DNA of 64,000 nt from Thelonectria olida (taxonomy: Eukaryota > Ascomycota > Sordariomycetes > Hypocreales > Nectriaceae), in NCBI GenBank assembly GCA_020736575.1, contig JAGPYM010000007.1, positions 248,001 through 312,000 of the forward strand, written 5' to 3'. Every line of letters begins with the position of its first letter. Positions within the stretch are counted from its first letter, which is position 1. The notes beneath the pieces are model-generated. The model saw only the letters and a list, made by a program, of their open reading frames with translations. It was not told the DNA's origin and made no database searches. Position numbers and translations under genes: made by a program. Positions 24,332 through 35,954 of the stretch are shown here, one piece after another.

Positions 24332-26226
24332 ATGTCTCAGTCCGACTATCACCCCCCTTCACCTCCCATGGTCAGCAATAACCACACTCGCCATGGTAGC
24401 CTGAACGGCAGTCAACATGGCAGCACCAGCGGTGTCAGTGTTATCAGCAACGGCTTCAGCCATCTTCAAACCGACACCGAAAACACATACCCTGAAACCC
24501 GCGTCCTCATCATCGGCACTGGAGGCACCATCTGCATGCAACAGACGCCCGATGGCCTCCAGCCCACTGACGGTTTCCTTGAGAATGCCATGGCTCCACG
24601 CCCTTCGTTTAATGATGCCAGTCCCCGAGGTATATATCTATTCTCCTCTTCATCACATGCATCGAGAGTCTCTCTAGGTGTTCCCTGTCTAGGAAATTGG
24701 GGAAATCGCCAAGATATCCATGCGCCCATGACCGACGTATCATGACATCCTTTCCATCATGACACATCCGCCAACATGACCACTCCCACATCGCCGCCGC
24801 AGTCAACTTCCCTCCGAGCTCACCACAGTCCAGAAAACTGACGCATTTTGCAGCAACACTCCCTGCCTATCGTAATGGCGAGCGCATCGCCATTGACTCT
24901 CTCCGCACTCCACCAACTGCCTACGACCGCCAGGTCAGGTACGGCATCCTCGAGTTCAACCCTCTTCTCGACTCGAGCTCCATTTCCGCTCACGACTGGG
25001 ACGCCATGGCCATGTCCATTCAAGAAAACTACCACCTTTTCGACGGCTTCGTCATTCTTCACGGCACCGACTCACTGGCTTACACGGCCTCGGCCCTCTC
25101 CTTCATGATGAACAACTTGGGCAAGCCCGTCATTCTCACCGGCTCTCAAGCCCCCATCTTCTCTCTTCAATCCGATGGCGTCGATAACCTTCTAGGCTCC
25201 CTCATCATTGCCGGAACTTTCGTCATTCCTGAAGTCTGTCTCTTCTTCCATCACCGTCTCTACCGTGGAAACCGCACCACAAAGGTGTCGGCCACAAACT
25301 TCCACGCCTTTGACAGCCCCAACGCCGAACCTCTTGCCACTGTCAACGGCCTGGGCATCACCATCAACTGGCCTCTCATCCTGCGTCCGACGACGATTGC
25401 CAAGTTCCACATCTCCAAGGGACTCGACACTACCCACGTGGCCTGTTTGCGTGTCTTCCCGGGCATCAAGCCTGAGATGATCGACGCTGTCCTCCACCTG
25501 CCTGATCTCCGCGGTCTCGTCCTAGAGACATTCGGAATGGGTAACATCCCCGGTGGCGCCGACGGACCCTTGACTCAGATCATTACGGCTGCCGTGAAGC
25601 GCGGCATCTTCGTCGTCAATGTTAGCCAGTGCGTCAATGGCTTCGTTTCCCCCGTCTATGCCCCCGGTACCGTCCTCGGCCGCGCTGGTGTCATCTTTGG
25701 CCTTGATCTCACGGCTGAGGCGGCTCTCACCAAGCTCTCGTACCTGCTCGCGATCCCCGGCCTGTCCCCCAAAGAAATCAACGAGAGGCTCTCGCGCTCA
25801 CTCCGTGGCGAGATGACGGAAATCGCCCACCAAAGCTTTTCCCATCCCGCCGGATCGCTCGACTTCGCAGCGGCCCACTTGACGCGAGACGAGACAGCCT
25901 TTAGTGCGCTAGGCTATGCCATCGAAAACGGCGAGCTGGACCTCGTCAAGGAGCTGCTGCGCGGCGAGGGGAGCTCCATGCTCAAGCAGTGCGACTACGC
26001 CGGCAACACGGCGGTGCACCTCGCTGCTGTCGCGGGGAGCACTGAGATCCTGCTAGAGCTACTGCACCGTGGAGCTAGCGTCCACGAGCGGAACAAGGCT
26101 AACAACTCGGCGCTCTTTGTGGCTGTCAAGTCTGGCAAGGAGCCCTGTGCGCAGCTATTGCGTCTTGCTGGCGCACACTTGTCTGTTGAAGAGAGGGAGT
26201 GTCTTCCTGGAGGAAGCCCCCTGTGA
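24332..26226 (+). CDS. L-asparaginase with C-terminal ankyrin repeats
   Basis: Hydrolyses L-asparagine to aspartate and ammonia; bacterial-type (AnsA/ASPG-like) fold, probably cytosolic since no signal peptide is seen. Two exons: 24332-24629 and 24854-26226; 556 residues. Seen: an N-terminal extension of about 55 residues rich in Ser, His and Asn; the first catalytic motif GTGGTI at 62-67 with Thr63; and the second motif HGTDS at 169-173 with Thr171-Asp172. Also seen are the conserved PVILTGSQAP block and a C-terminal asparaginase lobe to about residue 430. Two ankyrin repeats follow (DYAGNTAVHLAAVAGSTEIL and the NNSALFVAVKSGKEPCAQLL unit). The asparaginase-ankyrin layout is known from animal 60-kDa lysophospholipase/asparaginase and from fungi. 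The 224-nt intron has an intermediate AG, so exon 2 could start earlier, but only 24854 keeps the frame. Confidence 0.93.
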
Positions 26227-27541
26227 AGCGTGGCTTGATAGAATTACAACAAAAGTATTGGATACCTGGATTGAAAAGGCATGGATAGCATGATATGATA
26301 GCATGCTCTGGAGTTTGGGTTGTGCGTTGAACGGCAAAGGGATAAAAGGGGTCAGGGAGTTTGAGAGACTGGATCTGCGCGAGGGATTTTCTTTAGCTAG
26401 GCAGGCAGCGGGGAAGCAGCTGCATGACGGTGGTGAGCGAAAAGCACAATTTCAAGACTCTTGCAGGTCCGTGATGTGAGTTGTAGTTGACTATGTCAGG
26501 GCAGAAGAGCCGGCCTTGGTGGGAACCCCAAGCGCAAGGGGTGTCGAGGGTTGCATTGGTGGCGGCGGTGGGCTGACGAGCTGGAGGAGCCATGTCGCTC
26601 TGCGCGGCGACGAAGATGGGTTGGGTTCAAACTAGCGGTGGATGGGAATTACTGCACTTGAAGCGATTCTGTGTTGGTTGTTGGCTGCATTCGGAGTGTA
26701 GCTCACATCGTGGGTTGAGGTCATGTAATTAAGCGCCCGTTTCTCCTCTGACGCCGGCCGGCCCCGCACCGACCGGCCGGCCCATTGGTTCCCGTCCCGG
26801 CGGGTAGAGGGGACAACCCACCGGGCGCCACAGGGGGAGATGATAGGGCGCCGGCCTGGCAGTAGCGGCGTGACTGCACCGCGTCCAACGACAGCTCGGC
26901 GGCAATTTTTGAGCTTTGAAGAAAGCAATCGAAGGAGAACGGGGGGAGACACACGCGGTGATCTTGGGCCGCGGGTTCGGGCCTCGAGAGTGCGTAGGGC
27001 TAGAGGTATTTTCTAAAAATTGCAACAGGGAGAGAGAGATCGAGGTTGTAAAGGCCTGAGGAGGGAGAGAAAGATGATCTAATTCTGTCCATCTCGACGC
27101 AAAGGAGGGGAGCCAAGAAATAAGCCGCAAAGGGACTTGAAAAGGAAGTATTGCGAGGCGAGGCGAGGACATGATATAGTCGCTGCTTGACCTCGCAGTC
27201 TCTTTTCTCTGGTTCCATTTCTCCTCCCCTCTCTCTCGTTGTTGGTTGTGCAACTCGTGTGTTGCATTAGTCTCTCGACAAGACTCCATTGTTTGTTGGT
27301 CGTTTCTACAACTACTCTACTCTACTCTACTCTACTCTACTCTGACTCTGCTCCCAATTATCTTGCCGACTACTCGATTCGGTGTTCTTGCTGTAATCAC
27401 ACAAATGCCATCGTTCTAAAACTCACTCGCCTTCGCTCCGGCTTCCCTTCCACCCAAGGCGTGTCCGTCCTCGGACGACCCCAACCAACAACCACACTCT
27501 CAGCTCACACCCGATTCTTTCTTCTTGCTGGAACATATACA
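26227..27541. other. Intergenic region between the asparaginase gene and a membrane protein gene
   Basis: Holds the asparaginase 3' end and the next gene's promoter. It includes a GC-rich patch at 26740-26900 (GGCCGGCC-like) and a CTACT pentamer array at 27311-27343. No supported ORF. Confidence 0.55.
27311..27343 (+). repeat. CTACT pentanucleotide microsatellite
   Basis: About six copies of ACTCT/CTACT in register, 200 bp upstream of the membrane protein start, probably in its promoter or leader. Confidence 0.9.
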
Positions 27542-28992
27542 ATGACCCTCAAATCACGCCTCTCGCCGCTCCTTCCCCTCTTAATCCTCCTGCTTCCCCA
27601 TGGCGCCACATCGCTCCATGTCTCGCCCAACTCGCCGTGCACCTCGTTCTGCCTCGACTCTGCAGACTCCAACTCGACGACAACCACGGGCGACGACATT
27701 GTCTGTCTGGATGACTCGTTCAACAGCAAAGCCCAAGGCCAAAAGTTCCAGCGGTGCCTGGCCTGTCTCGCGGACAGCGACTATGTGAGCGGGGATGAGA
27801 ATGACCAAGATTGGTACTTGTGTAAGTCGACAACAACACCACCAAGATGAAAACAACAGCAACAGCAACATACTCATGCAACCCTCATAGACAACCTCCG
27901 CTACGCATTCGACTACTGCATCTTTGGCTATCCCAACGCCTCCCACATCGCCTCCGACCCCTGCGTAACCTCGGAGGCGTGCGGACGTCTTCAAGATGCC
28001 CTCAAGGTCTCCCTCACTACTCCCAACGACAGGACGCAATACGACTACTGCGAAGCCGACGACAAAGCCATGCTCACCGACGCCTATTCGACCTGCTACT
28101 CTTGCGTGAGAGCCGACGGAACTCACGCCTACCTCTCCAACTGTTCGTGACCCTGCCCAAGTCTTCACAACATGGCACATCTCCATATGCATACAGCTAA
28201 CGCGCCTCCCCCATAGTCCTCGTCGCCCTCGAAGCAGGCTGCCAACAGCAACCCTCCCCCGGCACCCCCGTCAGCCTCAACGACACCGTCTTCACCGCCG
28301 CCGCCATCCAGCCCTCCAACCCAACCTCGGCCCCCTCCTCGTCCACCGCCCTCGCCAGCGCCAGCATCGCCGGCATCGTCATCGGCATCCTCGTCGCGCT
28401 GCTCATCCTCGTCGGCTGCGTCTTCATCCAATACCGCAAACGCCGCAACCGCGCCCGCGCCCGCGTCCGCGAACGCCTCGGCCGCTCCCAGCCCTTCAGC
28501 TTCTACCAGCAGGAGCGCGCGCGCGAGTCCGAGTTCAGCGACATCTCGCGCGGGGATTACTACCACGACAGCGTGCCCATGGACGAGCAACACCAACCGC
28601 AGCAGCCGCAACAGCAGGCACCCGCCAAGCCGCGCCCAGCCAACATCTCCACGTCCATTCCCTGGCCGTCGCCCGTGCATCCGTCGCCGCGCGAGGCCTC
28701 GTTCCGCGAGACGTACGCGACGCCGCCTTCGACGTCGACGTCGACGCGGTCCAACCTCATCTCGCCGCTGTTCAGCCCGGGCTTTGGCGTTGCGTCGCCG
28801 CGAAACATGTCGCCGCGCTTCACACGCAGTAGCCAACCTATGGGCAACGAGTATGAAGGTGGCGGTGGTCAGCACTCGAGAGGCTTGAGCAAGGAGTTGA
28901 GGAAGAAGCAGTCATGGGGCGCTGTTGCTCCTACCGAGATACGGACCATCCAGATCAAGTTTGACCCGCCGCCCAAGAGGCCGAAGAAGTAG
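27542..28992 (+). CDS. Secreted-then-anchored type I membrane protein, Cys-rich ectodomain, unknown function
   Basis: Three exons: 27542-27821, 27891-28142 and 28217-28992 give 435 residues. Seen: a signal peptide (residues 1-25, LLPLLILLLPHGATS), then an ectodomain with about a dozen Cys, including CTSFC and a second block with DYCIFGYPNASH. A Ser/Thr-rich stalk (about 205-222) and one membrane helix (SIAGIVIGILVALLILVGCVF, about 225-250) follow, with a basic stop-transfer (YRKRRNRAR). The cytosolic tail is rich in Gln, Pro and Ser and ends in basic KFDPPPKRPKK. Similar fungal proteins are often labelled LPXTG-domain or WSC-like, but I see no clear WSC signature, so only a cell-surface sensor or adhesin-like role can be suggested. 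The start was chosen because the signal peptide begins there; upstream in-frame codons are in noise. Confidence 0.85.
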
Positions 28993-29496
28993 GCTCTGTA
29001 CTTGTTGGTTTCTCTTGTTTTCTTGTTAACTTATGACTCGACTTATGACGGCGTTTTTGCTTGATACCAGAGGCTATGTACGATACATAACCTCCATGAT
29101 GAACTGGGACATACTTTTTACTACATATACATGAAAATGAAGACAAAACAATTGCAAAGCATCACGTATCAATGAGGGAAAATAGTTGGTGTGTTGTCTC
29201 CGGCTTGTAAGCCAGACACGTAATGAACATGTATATTTCCTTGATCCTGCCAACCCCGTCCCAACCTTGCTTGCTATATGCACATACAGGCAACCCTCCC
29301 AGCACAACCGTCACCGGGTAGTCCAAACTAACTAAACAGGTAAACATCTAAGGAAACAGGCCATTAGGCACCCGTGGCCATGATCCAATTCTATGGGTAT
29401 ATCCGGTCGTGACAATGGCCGGTCAACATTGACAAGGAAACGCAATATTGAACCCCCTCCTTGCAAGAGGCTCATTGTTGTCCCGTCTTTTTCTCA
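28993..29496. other. Convergent 3' regions of the membrane protein gene and sac3
   Basis: 504 bp between two facing stop codons; AT-richer around 29050-29170. Nothing coding seen. Confidence 0.55.
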
Positions 29497-32400
29497 TCAT
29501 GCGCTTTCATCCCACGGCGTAGAGCTTCGACTGTTCAGCTCGCTCTGCAGCTTCTCGTTCTGACCCCTGAACCATGTTGCTCCTTCTTCCATCTCCTCTC
29601 GCATTGCCCGCAGCTCGTTCATTAATATCTGTGCGTCACTCATCACCCGCTTGTGAGACTTCTCCTCCGAGGTGCCTTGCCTGTTTGCCTCGTCGTCATC
29701 GTCCGTCGTTCGTTTCCTCTTGTGCTTGGCCGTCGCACCGTCCACCTCCACATGGCTTGCGGTCCGCTGGCTCGAGAGTAAACGTCCGTCCTGGTTGGTA
29801 AGGCCGGAAATGGATGCTCGACGGACAACGGGGCTGACAGGAGGGCCCATTGACCCAATGCCCGAGTATTTGTTCTTCGCCTTTCTCGGTTCGTTGGCAA
29901 GGGATGCAGGAATCGCTGTCCCATCAGGCATCTGAACAATGCCCATGGCTTTGAGACGCCAGCGCTCAGACACTCTGCTAACACTGGGTTCTGAATCCGA
30001 ATTGCCGTTGACTCTTGAGGACATGAGAGGCAAAGACCGGCGGAAGCTGGCAGGCTCATCGCCCAGAAGCTGCATCCGCAAAGCTTGTGTCTTGGAACCA
30101 CCCCTGGAAGCCGTTGACCTTGATAAACTTGAGTGATCACTGGTCGTTGAGCCGTTAACTGAAGGAGGCCGGTTCATGATCTGAGGGGGCGCCATGTCCT
30201 CGTGGTTGACGCCTGATGTGGCTCTTGAGAGCGCAGTCATTTCTGCCTGTCGTACGTTGGTGTTGTGTCTTAGCAGCTCCTTGAACTCCTCAGGGCGATT
30301 CAGCTGTGCAATTTCGGCCTTTTCTCGAGCTGCACGCCGTGCTGCCTTTTTCTGCGCCTTCAGTTGCGCTGCTCGCTGAGCCTCATAGAACGCCCGCATC
30401 TGATCACGACCGCTTCGACGAAGCTGCTTGAGGCGCAGTTCCCGTGCCATGTCTCGCCATCGGTAAAAGTACTTGACGGAAAGGTTGTAGGCACGAAACT
30501 GGTCGGCCTTCGCTGCGGCTCTTTCTGACTCCTCTTTTTGCCTTTGTTCTTCTTGCTCTGTATGAAATTTGGTGTAGACGCTCTGCAAGATGTTTTCCAG
30601 CATGTAGGCCCGGAATTCTTCAATAAGACCCTCATCTCCTAGCACGAACCATTTCGTAAAGTCACCCATCAAATCACGAGGGGGGACAGGAGGTGGTGAG
30701 GGCGGGCTCGGCGGTTTCACAATAGTAGTGGGTGGAATTGTAGGAGTCGTCGTGGAAGGCCCAAGGATGTTGCTTGTTGGAAGCTGCGGAGTAGTCCCAG
30801 GAAACGGAAAGGGTGGTACTGAGGATGATGTTGTCCCCAATGGAGAGGTTGATGAGACTGCATCGGTCTTCTTGCCCTCCATAAACCCGCCCAAGTTTAT
30901 TCCGAGAGTCGGCTGAGTCGCAGTAGGGAGTGTAGAACTAAGCGCCTTCTGAGGTTGGGGAAATGACGATGAAGACATGTCGGGCGTTGGAGGAGTGAAC
31001 TTGATTCCGGGAGCCTCTGCCGGCTCCAGCAGTGAGCCCGGTGTAGTTTGTACTCCCGGAACCTTGGCATCACTTTGTTGATCAGGCGGGATCTCAGCAG
31101 GTGAGGTTGACGGTTTCAAAGAGAAGGGTGAAAGACCAGGCGGTTTGAGGGGTTGTGGATCATTTGACCCAAGAATGTCTGCTTGCGTGAAAGGACTCTT
31201 TGTTTGGGGAGCCTTGGTGGTAGAGGAGGTTGTTGAGACGGATGCAAAGGGGTTAGGGGTGCCTCCCGCCAAGCCTAGAGGTTTGGCATCGGCATCAGTC
31301 GAGGTGGTGAGCATGCTCGAACTAGCTTTTGGCTGGCTCGGAGCAAATGGATTGACAGCGGGTTTGCTTGGTTCCGTGGGAGTAGTTGTTGCGAATGGGC
31401 TTGGCTGCGGTTTTGGTTCAAAAATTGAACTAGGAGTCGGTAAGGATCCATTTGGTGTGGTCCCTAAGAGGAATACAAGGTCAGAATCATTGACTTCGTA
31501 CGATTCTTTGCTAGATCTCCAATGATTCGTCTCGAGCCATCCATCTCTGAGACATCTCAGGGGAGGTGGCATCTCAAGTCTCCGTATGATATGCGAGAGT
31601 TCGACCGCCTGCAATATATAGGATTTTGCGAATGATGATACATGAGAGTCGTCTTGTGCAGAATCTTTGAAGCAAATTAGGTATAAATAGAGAAGGAGCC
31701 TTACCTGAAGTGTTGTTTAGTACGGAATTACCTCCTGATCCGCCGGGAGCGGCTATTGAGGCAAAAGGATTGGGTTTCGCCGTGACAGCGGGCTCTGAGC
31801 TGGAGATATTGATGGCCGGCTTGTCGCTGTTCTCAACGAAGAGACTCTCCTCGACATAACCATTAGACTGGGGGGCGTTCGGGTCTGCGTAGACTGTTTC
31901 GTGGATCAGATCCGGGAGTGATCTTGAGCCACGCTTCTTTTCCACGATACTTTGAGAAAACTGGTGTTGTAATCGATGATGAGGCAAATGACCCCGGTTG
32001 TCCAAGATCAGATATAGACGATTGTCATCCGAAGGATCTTCCTCACATTCACCAAATTCGAGATCGTGGAGCTCGGCGAAATCAATAGCTTCGTCGATGG
32101 TGTCGAACCGAAGGTACTTGTTTAGAACGGCTGCAGTCACATCTTTCGGTGACTCTCGTGGTCGTGATAGCGCTCTCTTGATAGTGGCCAGAATGGACCG
32201 TCGGAGGTGGGGGAAATGGCACTCCGCGAAGCAAGCCATCGTGTAGGAGACTTTCGGATCCTCGACAATGCGGAAATACGTGTTGTAGGCCGCCGACGCG
32301 GCGAGAGAAGGTGCCTCCTTCAAGGGCCCATGGAATTCAAACGTGTTCTGTAGGGCTTCTACCAGAGAGACTGCCGTTCGGACTTCGTCCGAGTCTCTCC

Positions 32401-33700
32401 ACAGGTTGGGTTTCCATTGTCGTTGGAGGGTTTCGATGATGTTTGGATCAAACGCGTGAAAGACGAGGTAGTACGCTCTGAACTCAGGCTCATTCTCGCA
32501 GGTGACCCCCTGTTCATTGCAGTCATCGTACAGATCACGCAGAGATAGAAGGGCTTTTCCAAGCTGCTCCAACTCCTGTTGTTCCACGAAATCTTCCGGT
32601 GCCTTGCCATCTTGGGACAGGAGATGCAATGCCGTGACGTGGAATCTTGCAATGTTCTCCAAGACGTATACTTGAGTTTTCATTTCTTCGGGTGTGAGAG
32701 ATGAGAAAAACGTAAAGTCGCGTCGAATCGCACGGGTGCGGTCCCAGAGGAAGCCATGTAGAGTTGGGAGATTGCCGTCGTGTTCCAGAAGGTCATCGAT
32801 CAAGTAATCGAGGGTTCGTCGCAAGGCTGGAATCGATCGTACATCCATGGGAAGAGGCGCTTCTTGACCAGCGGCAGAGCGGGCTAATTTCTTGATCATG
32901 CGTTGCGTGTTTGGAACGTTAGTCTTTGGGTTCTTCTCCGGTTGGTGGACGTCCATCTCATTGATGCGCATGATCTTCTCATACTCGGGACACATGTCCT
33001 CGCAAATTCCTTTGAAGTCGATGGCATCCTGGAGTGTTTTGCGCTTTTCTGGATCATCAATAAGGCCGGCCTTTGTCAACGACGCGCGCACTCTCTTGCG
33101 ATAGGCCTCGTATTTCTCGCGGAACTTGGCTACCTCAGCCTTGTTCTTGGGGTTGCCAGGCTGCGACGGCCATGCCGGAGGGTGAATGCCATCTTTCCTC
33201 AACTGCTCGTACACTTTGCGGGCATGTGGATCGTTAGAGTGGTGGGATTCGGGTATGGGGACGTCGTCATTATCGGCGCTTGAGGGCGAGGTTGGTCGCG
33301 TGTCGGCAAAAGGCTGAGATCCATTGCTGCGCGCATTTTGGGTCGTCGGTTTCTTCGCATTGCCGCCGTTGACGCGACCTTTCTTTAGGTCTGCGCTTCT
33401 TTTCTTCCTTTCATCACTCCTGCCCTTCTGCTTGCGTTCATCGCCAGAGTTCGCGTCCTTGATCTGGAAAGGATTATTCGGTTTTCGTTTTCCTTGGGTG
33501 TCGCCCTGGTCGCCGCCGAACGGGGAAGATCGTTTGTTTCGCTTCGCCTGGAACGCGTCGCCTGCACCACCAAGACCAAATGGATTGATTTGACCGCCGG
33601 AGTTGCTGGCGAACGGGTTGTTCGCTGGAGCCGAGCTTCGCGTCGGCTGGCCAAAGGTCGAAATCATTTGGCTTGATGACGCAACGGACGTCGCGGTCAT
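29497..33700 (-). CDS. sac3: Sac3/GANP-family mRNA export factor, TREX-2 scaffold
   Basis: Scaffold of TREX-2 that links transcribed genes and mRNPs to the nuclear pore, binding Thp1, Sem1, Sus1 and Cdc31. Two exons on the minus strand, 33700-31705 and 31463-29497, joined in phase to 1320 residues. Seen: an N-terminal region with NPF motifs (NNPFASN, INPFGLGG, NNPFQIKD); the SAC3/GANP core about 225-540 (FKGICEDMCPEYEKIMRI, RALSRPRESPKDV). A low-complexity part with further NPF units (PNPFASI, VNPFAPS, PNPFASV) spans the exon junction. A helical CID-like region (FVLGDEGLIEEFRAYMLENI, then Arg/Ala/Glu-rich helices) probably binds Sus1 and Cdc31. The C-terminus is acidic/basic coiled-coil-like. 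The 241-nt intron has an internal CAG acceptor, but it leads to a stop. Confidence 0.93.
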
Positions 33701-34264
33701 CTAGGTAATCGCTTCACCATGGGGGAGAAGACGACAACGCGCGAATGCGTGGCGTGAATAACAAAGTCGTGTGGTTGAGTGTGGATTTCGAGATTGTGAT
33801 GCAAGGTCGATGTTGGAGGATGGAACAAAGACAAGAGGTTTTGCCACAATCGGTGGCGCGTGGCCATAAACGGATTAGCGTGGTCGCCGCTATAATGTTT
33901 GTCAATATGGACCCTTGCCTGGGCCTGTGTCACTGAGTACATCAGCCTCAGCTTGGAATTGTTTTGTAAAGCGGCAAGACTTTAATGCCTGGAGCTCTGA
34001 GCTGGCTGAGACTCTTGAGAGGAGCTTGACGTTTTTGGCTCTCGCCATGCACGTGACGATTATTCCCAGCCTCCAATTTCAACACTGGCGCATTGTCGCG
34101 ATACGGGCCAAATACGGGCTAGTTAAACAATCTCTAGCTAAGATATTTATTAGAGCGGTTTGATTGTTGTACGAAAAGACTTCTTTAGAATCATTACGGG
34201 AATTGCTAGACTTTTGTAACCATTTATAACCTATCCCGACCCAAAAATCACAAGCGATACCTGT
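33701..34264. promoter_or_regulatory. sac3 promoter region and ltv1 3' flank
   Basis: Both genes run on the minus strand. The 33701-33950 part should be the sac3 promoter/leader, and the AT-rich 34080-34264 part the ltv1 3' UTR. No coding signal. Confidence 0.55.
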
Positions 34265-35554
34265 TTACCTTATCCGACCACGAATGCGAGCTGGCCCAAG
34301 CCCTTTCCTAATTTCATCCAACTGCTCGATTCCGGTCTGAGCCTTGGTCTTCTTATTTGTCCGCTTGCCAGGCTTGGTGTAGTTTCCAAGGAAGTCATCG
34401 AGGATGTTGTCAAAGTCGTTGCGAAGAGGCCCTTGGACGCTGGACACGGCTGAAACGGCTGACACGGATTGCATGTCATCTTCCAAGTCTTCGTTGTACG
34501 CCTCCTCAATCTTGTCGAATCTCGCATCGAGAAATGACAGCTGCTCTGTTCGCACGAGAGATGATGAGCTCATGGAATAAGCCGATGGATTTGTGAGAGC
34601 TCCCTTTCTCTTCTTTCGCCTGCCGCCGTTTGTAGTCGTCGTCCAGTTCGATTGAACCTCGGACCGTGCAGGCATCCCAGGTGCCTTGCTGCCAGACTTT
34701 TGCTCCTTCTTGAACTTGTTGAAATCTGCCATCCAGTCTTGGGAGGGTCCCTCCTCAGGTTGCTCGTCTGTCGTCTTGACAAGCTGGGGGACATCATCCT
34801 CTTTGTACTCCTTGATCGGTTTGGCCGTGTCGTCCGACTCCCAACCCTCATCGTCATCGTCATAGTATGCTTGTTCTTCGAACTCATACTCATCAATCTC
34901 CTCGCCATCCTTGGCGAGAGACTTGAAAATATCGTCGTCGTCGTCTTCAACGTAGGCCTCATCCTCCAGAGCCTCTAGGACCTCTCGCAACCGGGGATCC
35001 ATGTCGGGCTGGAATCCCTTGATAGCATCGGGGATATCTTGCTGGGCCTCGTAGGTGACTCTCGTAAGTCTCTTGGACGGTAGGATCTCATCATCGCCGA
35101 AGAGATCACCCGACTTCTGTTCCAGATCCAACTTCTTCAAGGCATCTTCTAGTGATTCCTTCTGCTTTCCCTTGTTCGCCGCCGAAGTCGACTCGACAAA
35201 GACAACTTCACCACCTCCAGTATTGAGGTCTCGCATATGCTGCATGTAATCATATTCGGTGTCGTCATAGTAAATGCCATGGGCGGCGGCCTCGCCTTCG
35301 TTCGCGCGGATATTTTCGGCCTCGTAACCAAGCTCGGAGGCCAGGTCGTCAAGGTGCTTCGATTTAGAGGGCCCGGCGGTCGGGTTCAAGACCATGGATG
35401 GCGCATTCTCGTCGTGGATGAGGGGGTCATTTTGCGGTCGGTGGACGAGCGTAAAGTGCTGCGCCGACTTCTTGTCACTGGATCAGCAGAGTCAGTTTTT
35501 GCAAGCTGAATAATTGACCTTAAAGACAACTTACATCCACTTTCCTTTGGCCAT
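34265..35554 (-). CDS. ltv1: Ltv1, 40S ribosomal subunit biogenesis factor
   Basis: Late pre-40S assembly and export factor that binds near Rps3/Rps20 and is released by casein kinase phosphorylation (family knowledge). Two exons on the minus strand, 35554-35535 (only 20 nt) and 35477-34265; 410 residues. Seen: a start [20 protein letters not shown] that spans the intron and matches the family start, then [10 protein letters not shown], acidic stretches ([25 protein letters not shown]), and a C-terminal Ser-rich block ([20 protein letters not shown]). The protein ends ARIRGRIR, followed by a stop that overlaps a GTAAAC; a further small 3' exon cannot be excluded. Head-to-head with lsg1. Confidence 0.94.
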
Positions 35555-35954
35555 CTTAGCGACGATGCGGAAATGCGTTTGCAGTGGGAGCGTATTGGGA
35601 GACTGGCGGTTAGGCTACAAATCCCACCTCTGGCTGGGCGCAAGAAAATGTCCAGCGCGGGACACAAAAATCCTTCACTAGTTTATCATACAGTTATCAT
35701 GGGTGTGGGCACTGTAGAGTCCCGGCTTTTTGACTGTCGGTAGACAGTGCCGATAAGAGGGCTTCGAAAAATTGCCCCTCCATTACAGTCATTATTCAGC
35801 GGGGCAGTCCCTTCGTCTTCATGCCCTCTCGACTCAGATACCCTCACATTCCTTCATCCATCATCACCGTCATCGCTGAATCTTGAAACATAAACTCTTC
35901 GTTTCTTTCACTGTTTATCCCTGAACTTGATTTGAGCGATACGCAACCGCCAAG
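35555..35954. promoter_or_regulatory. 400-bp bidirectional promoter of ltv1 (40S) and lsg1 (60S)
   Basis: Shared by two ribosome-assembly genes. A TCATCGC word at 35870-35876 is the reverse complement of GCGATGA, the core of the yeast PAC element. GAAAAATT at 35766-35773 resembles the RRPE core. PAC and RRPE are known ribosome-biogenesis regulon elements in ascomycetes; the match here is by eye and short. Confidence 0.5.

Noticed and set aside
28165..28875. 236-codon antisense frame over exon 3 of the membrane protein gene
   Set aside because: An Arg/Gly/Ala low-complexity shadow of GC-biased codons; the + strand exon has a membrane helix and coherent splicing.
31464..31614. Separate start for the second half of sac3
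   Set aside because: The region is the end of a 241-nt intron. Joining 31705 to 31463 gives a continuous in-phase protein with NPF motifs on both sides.
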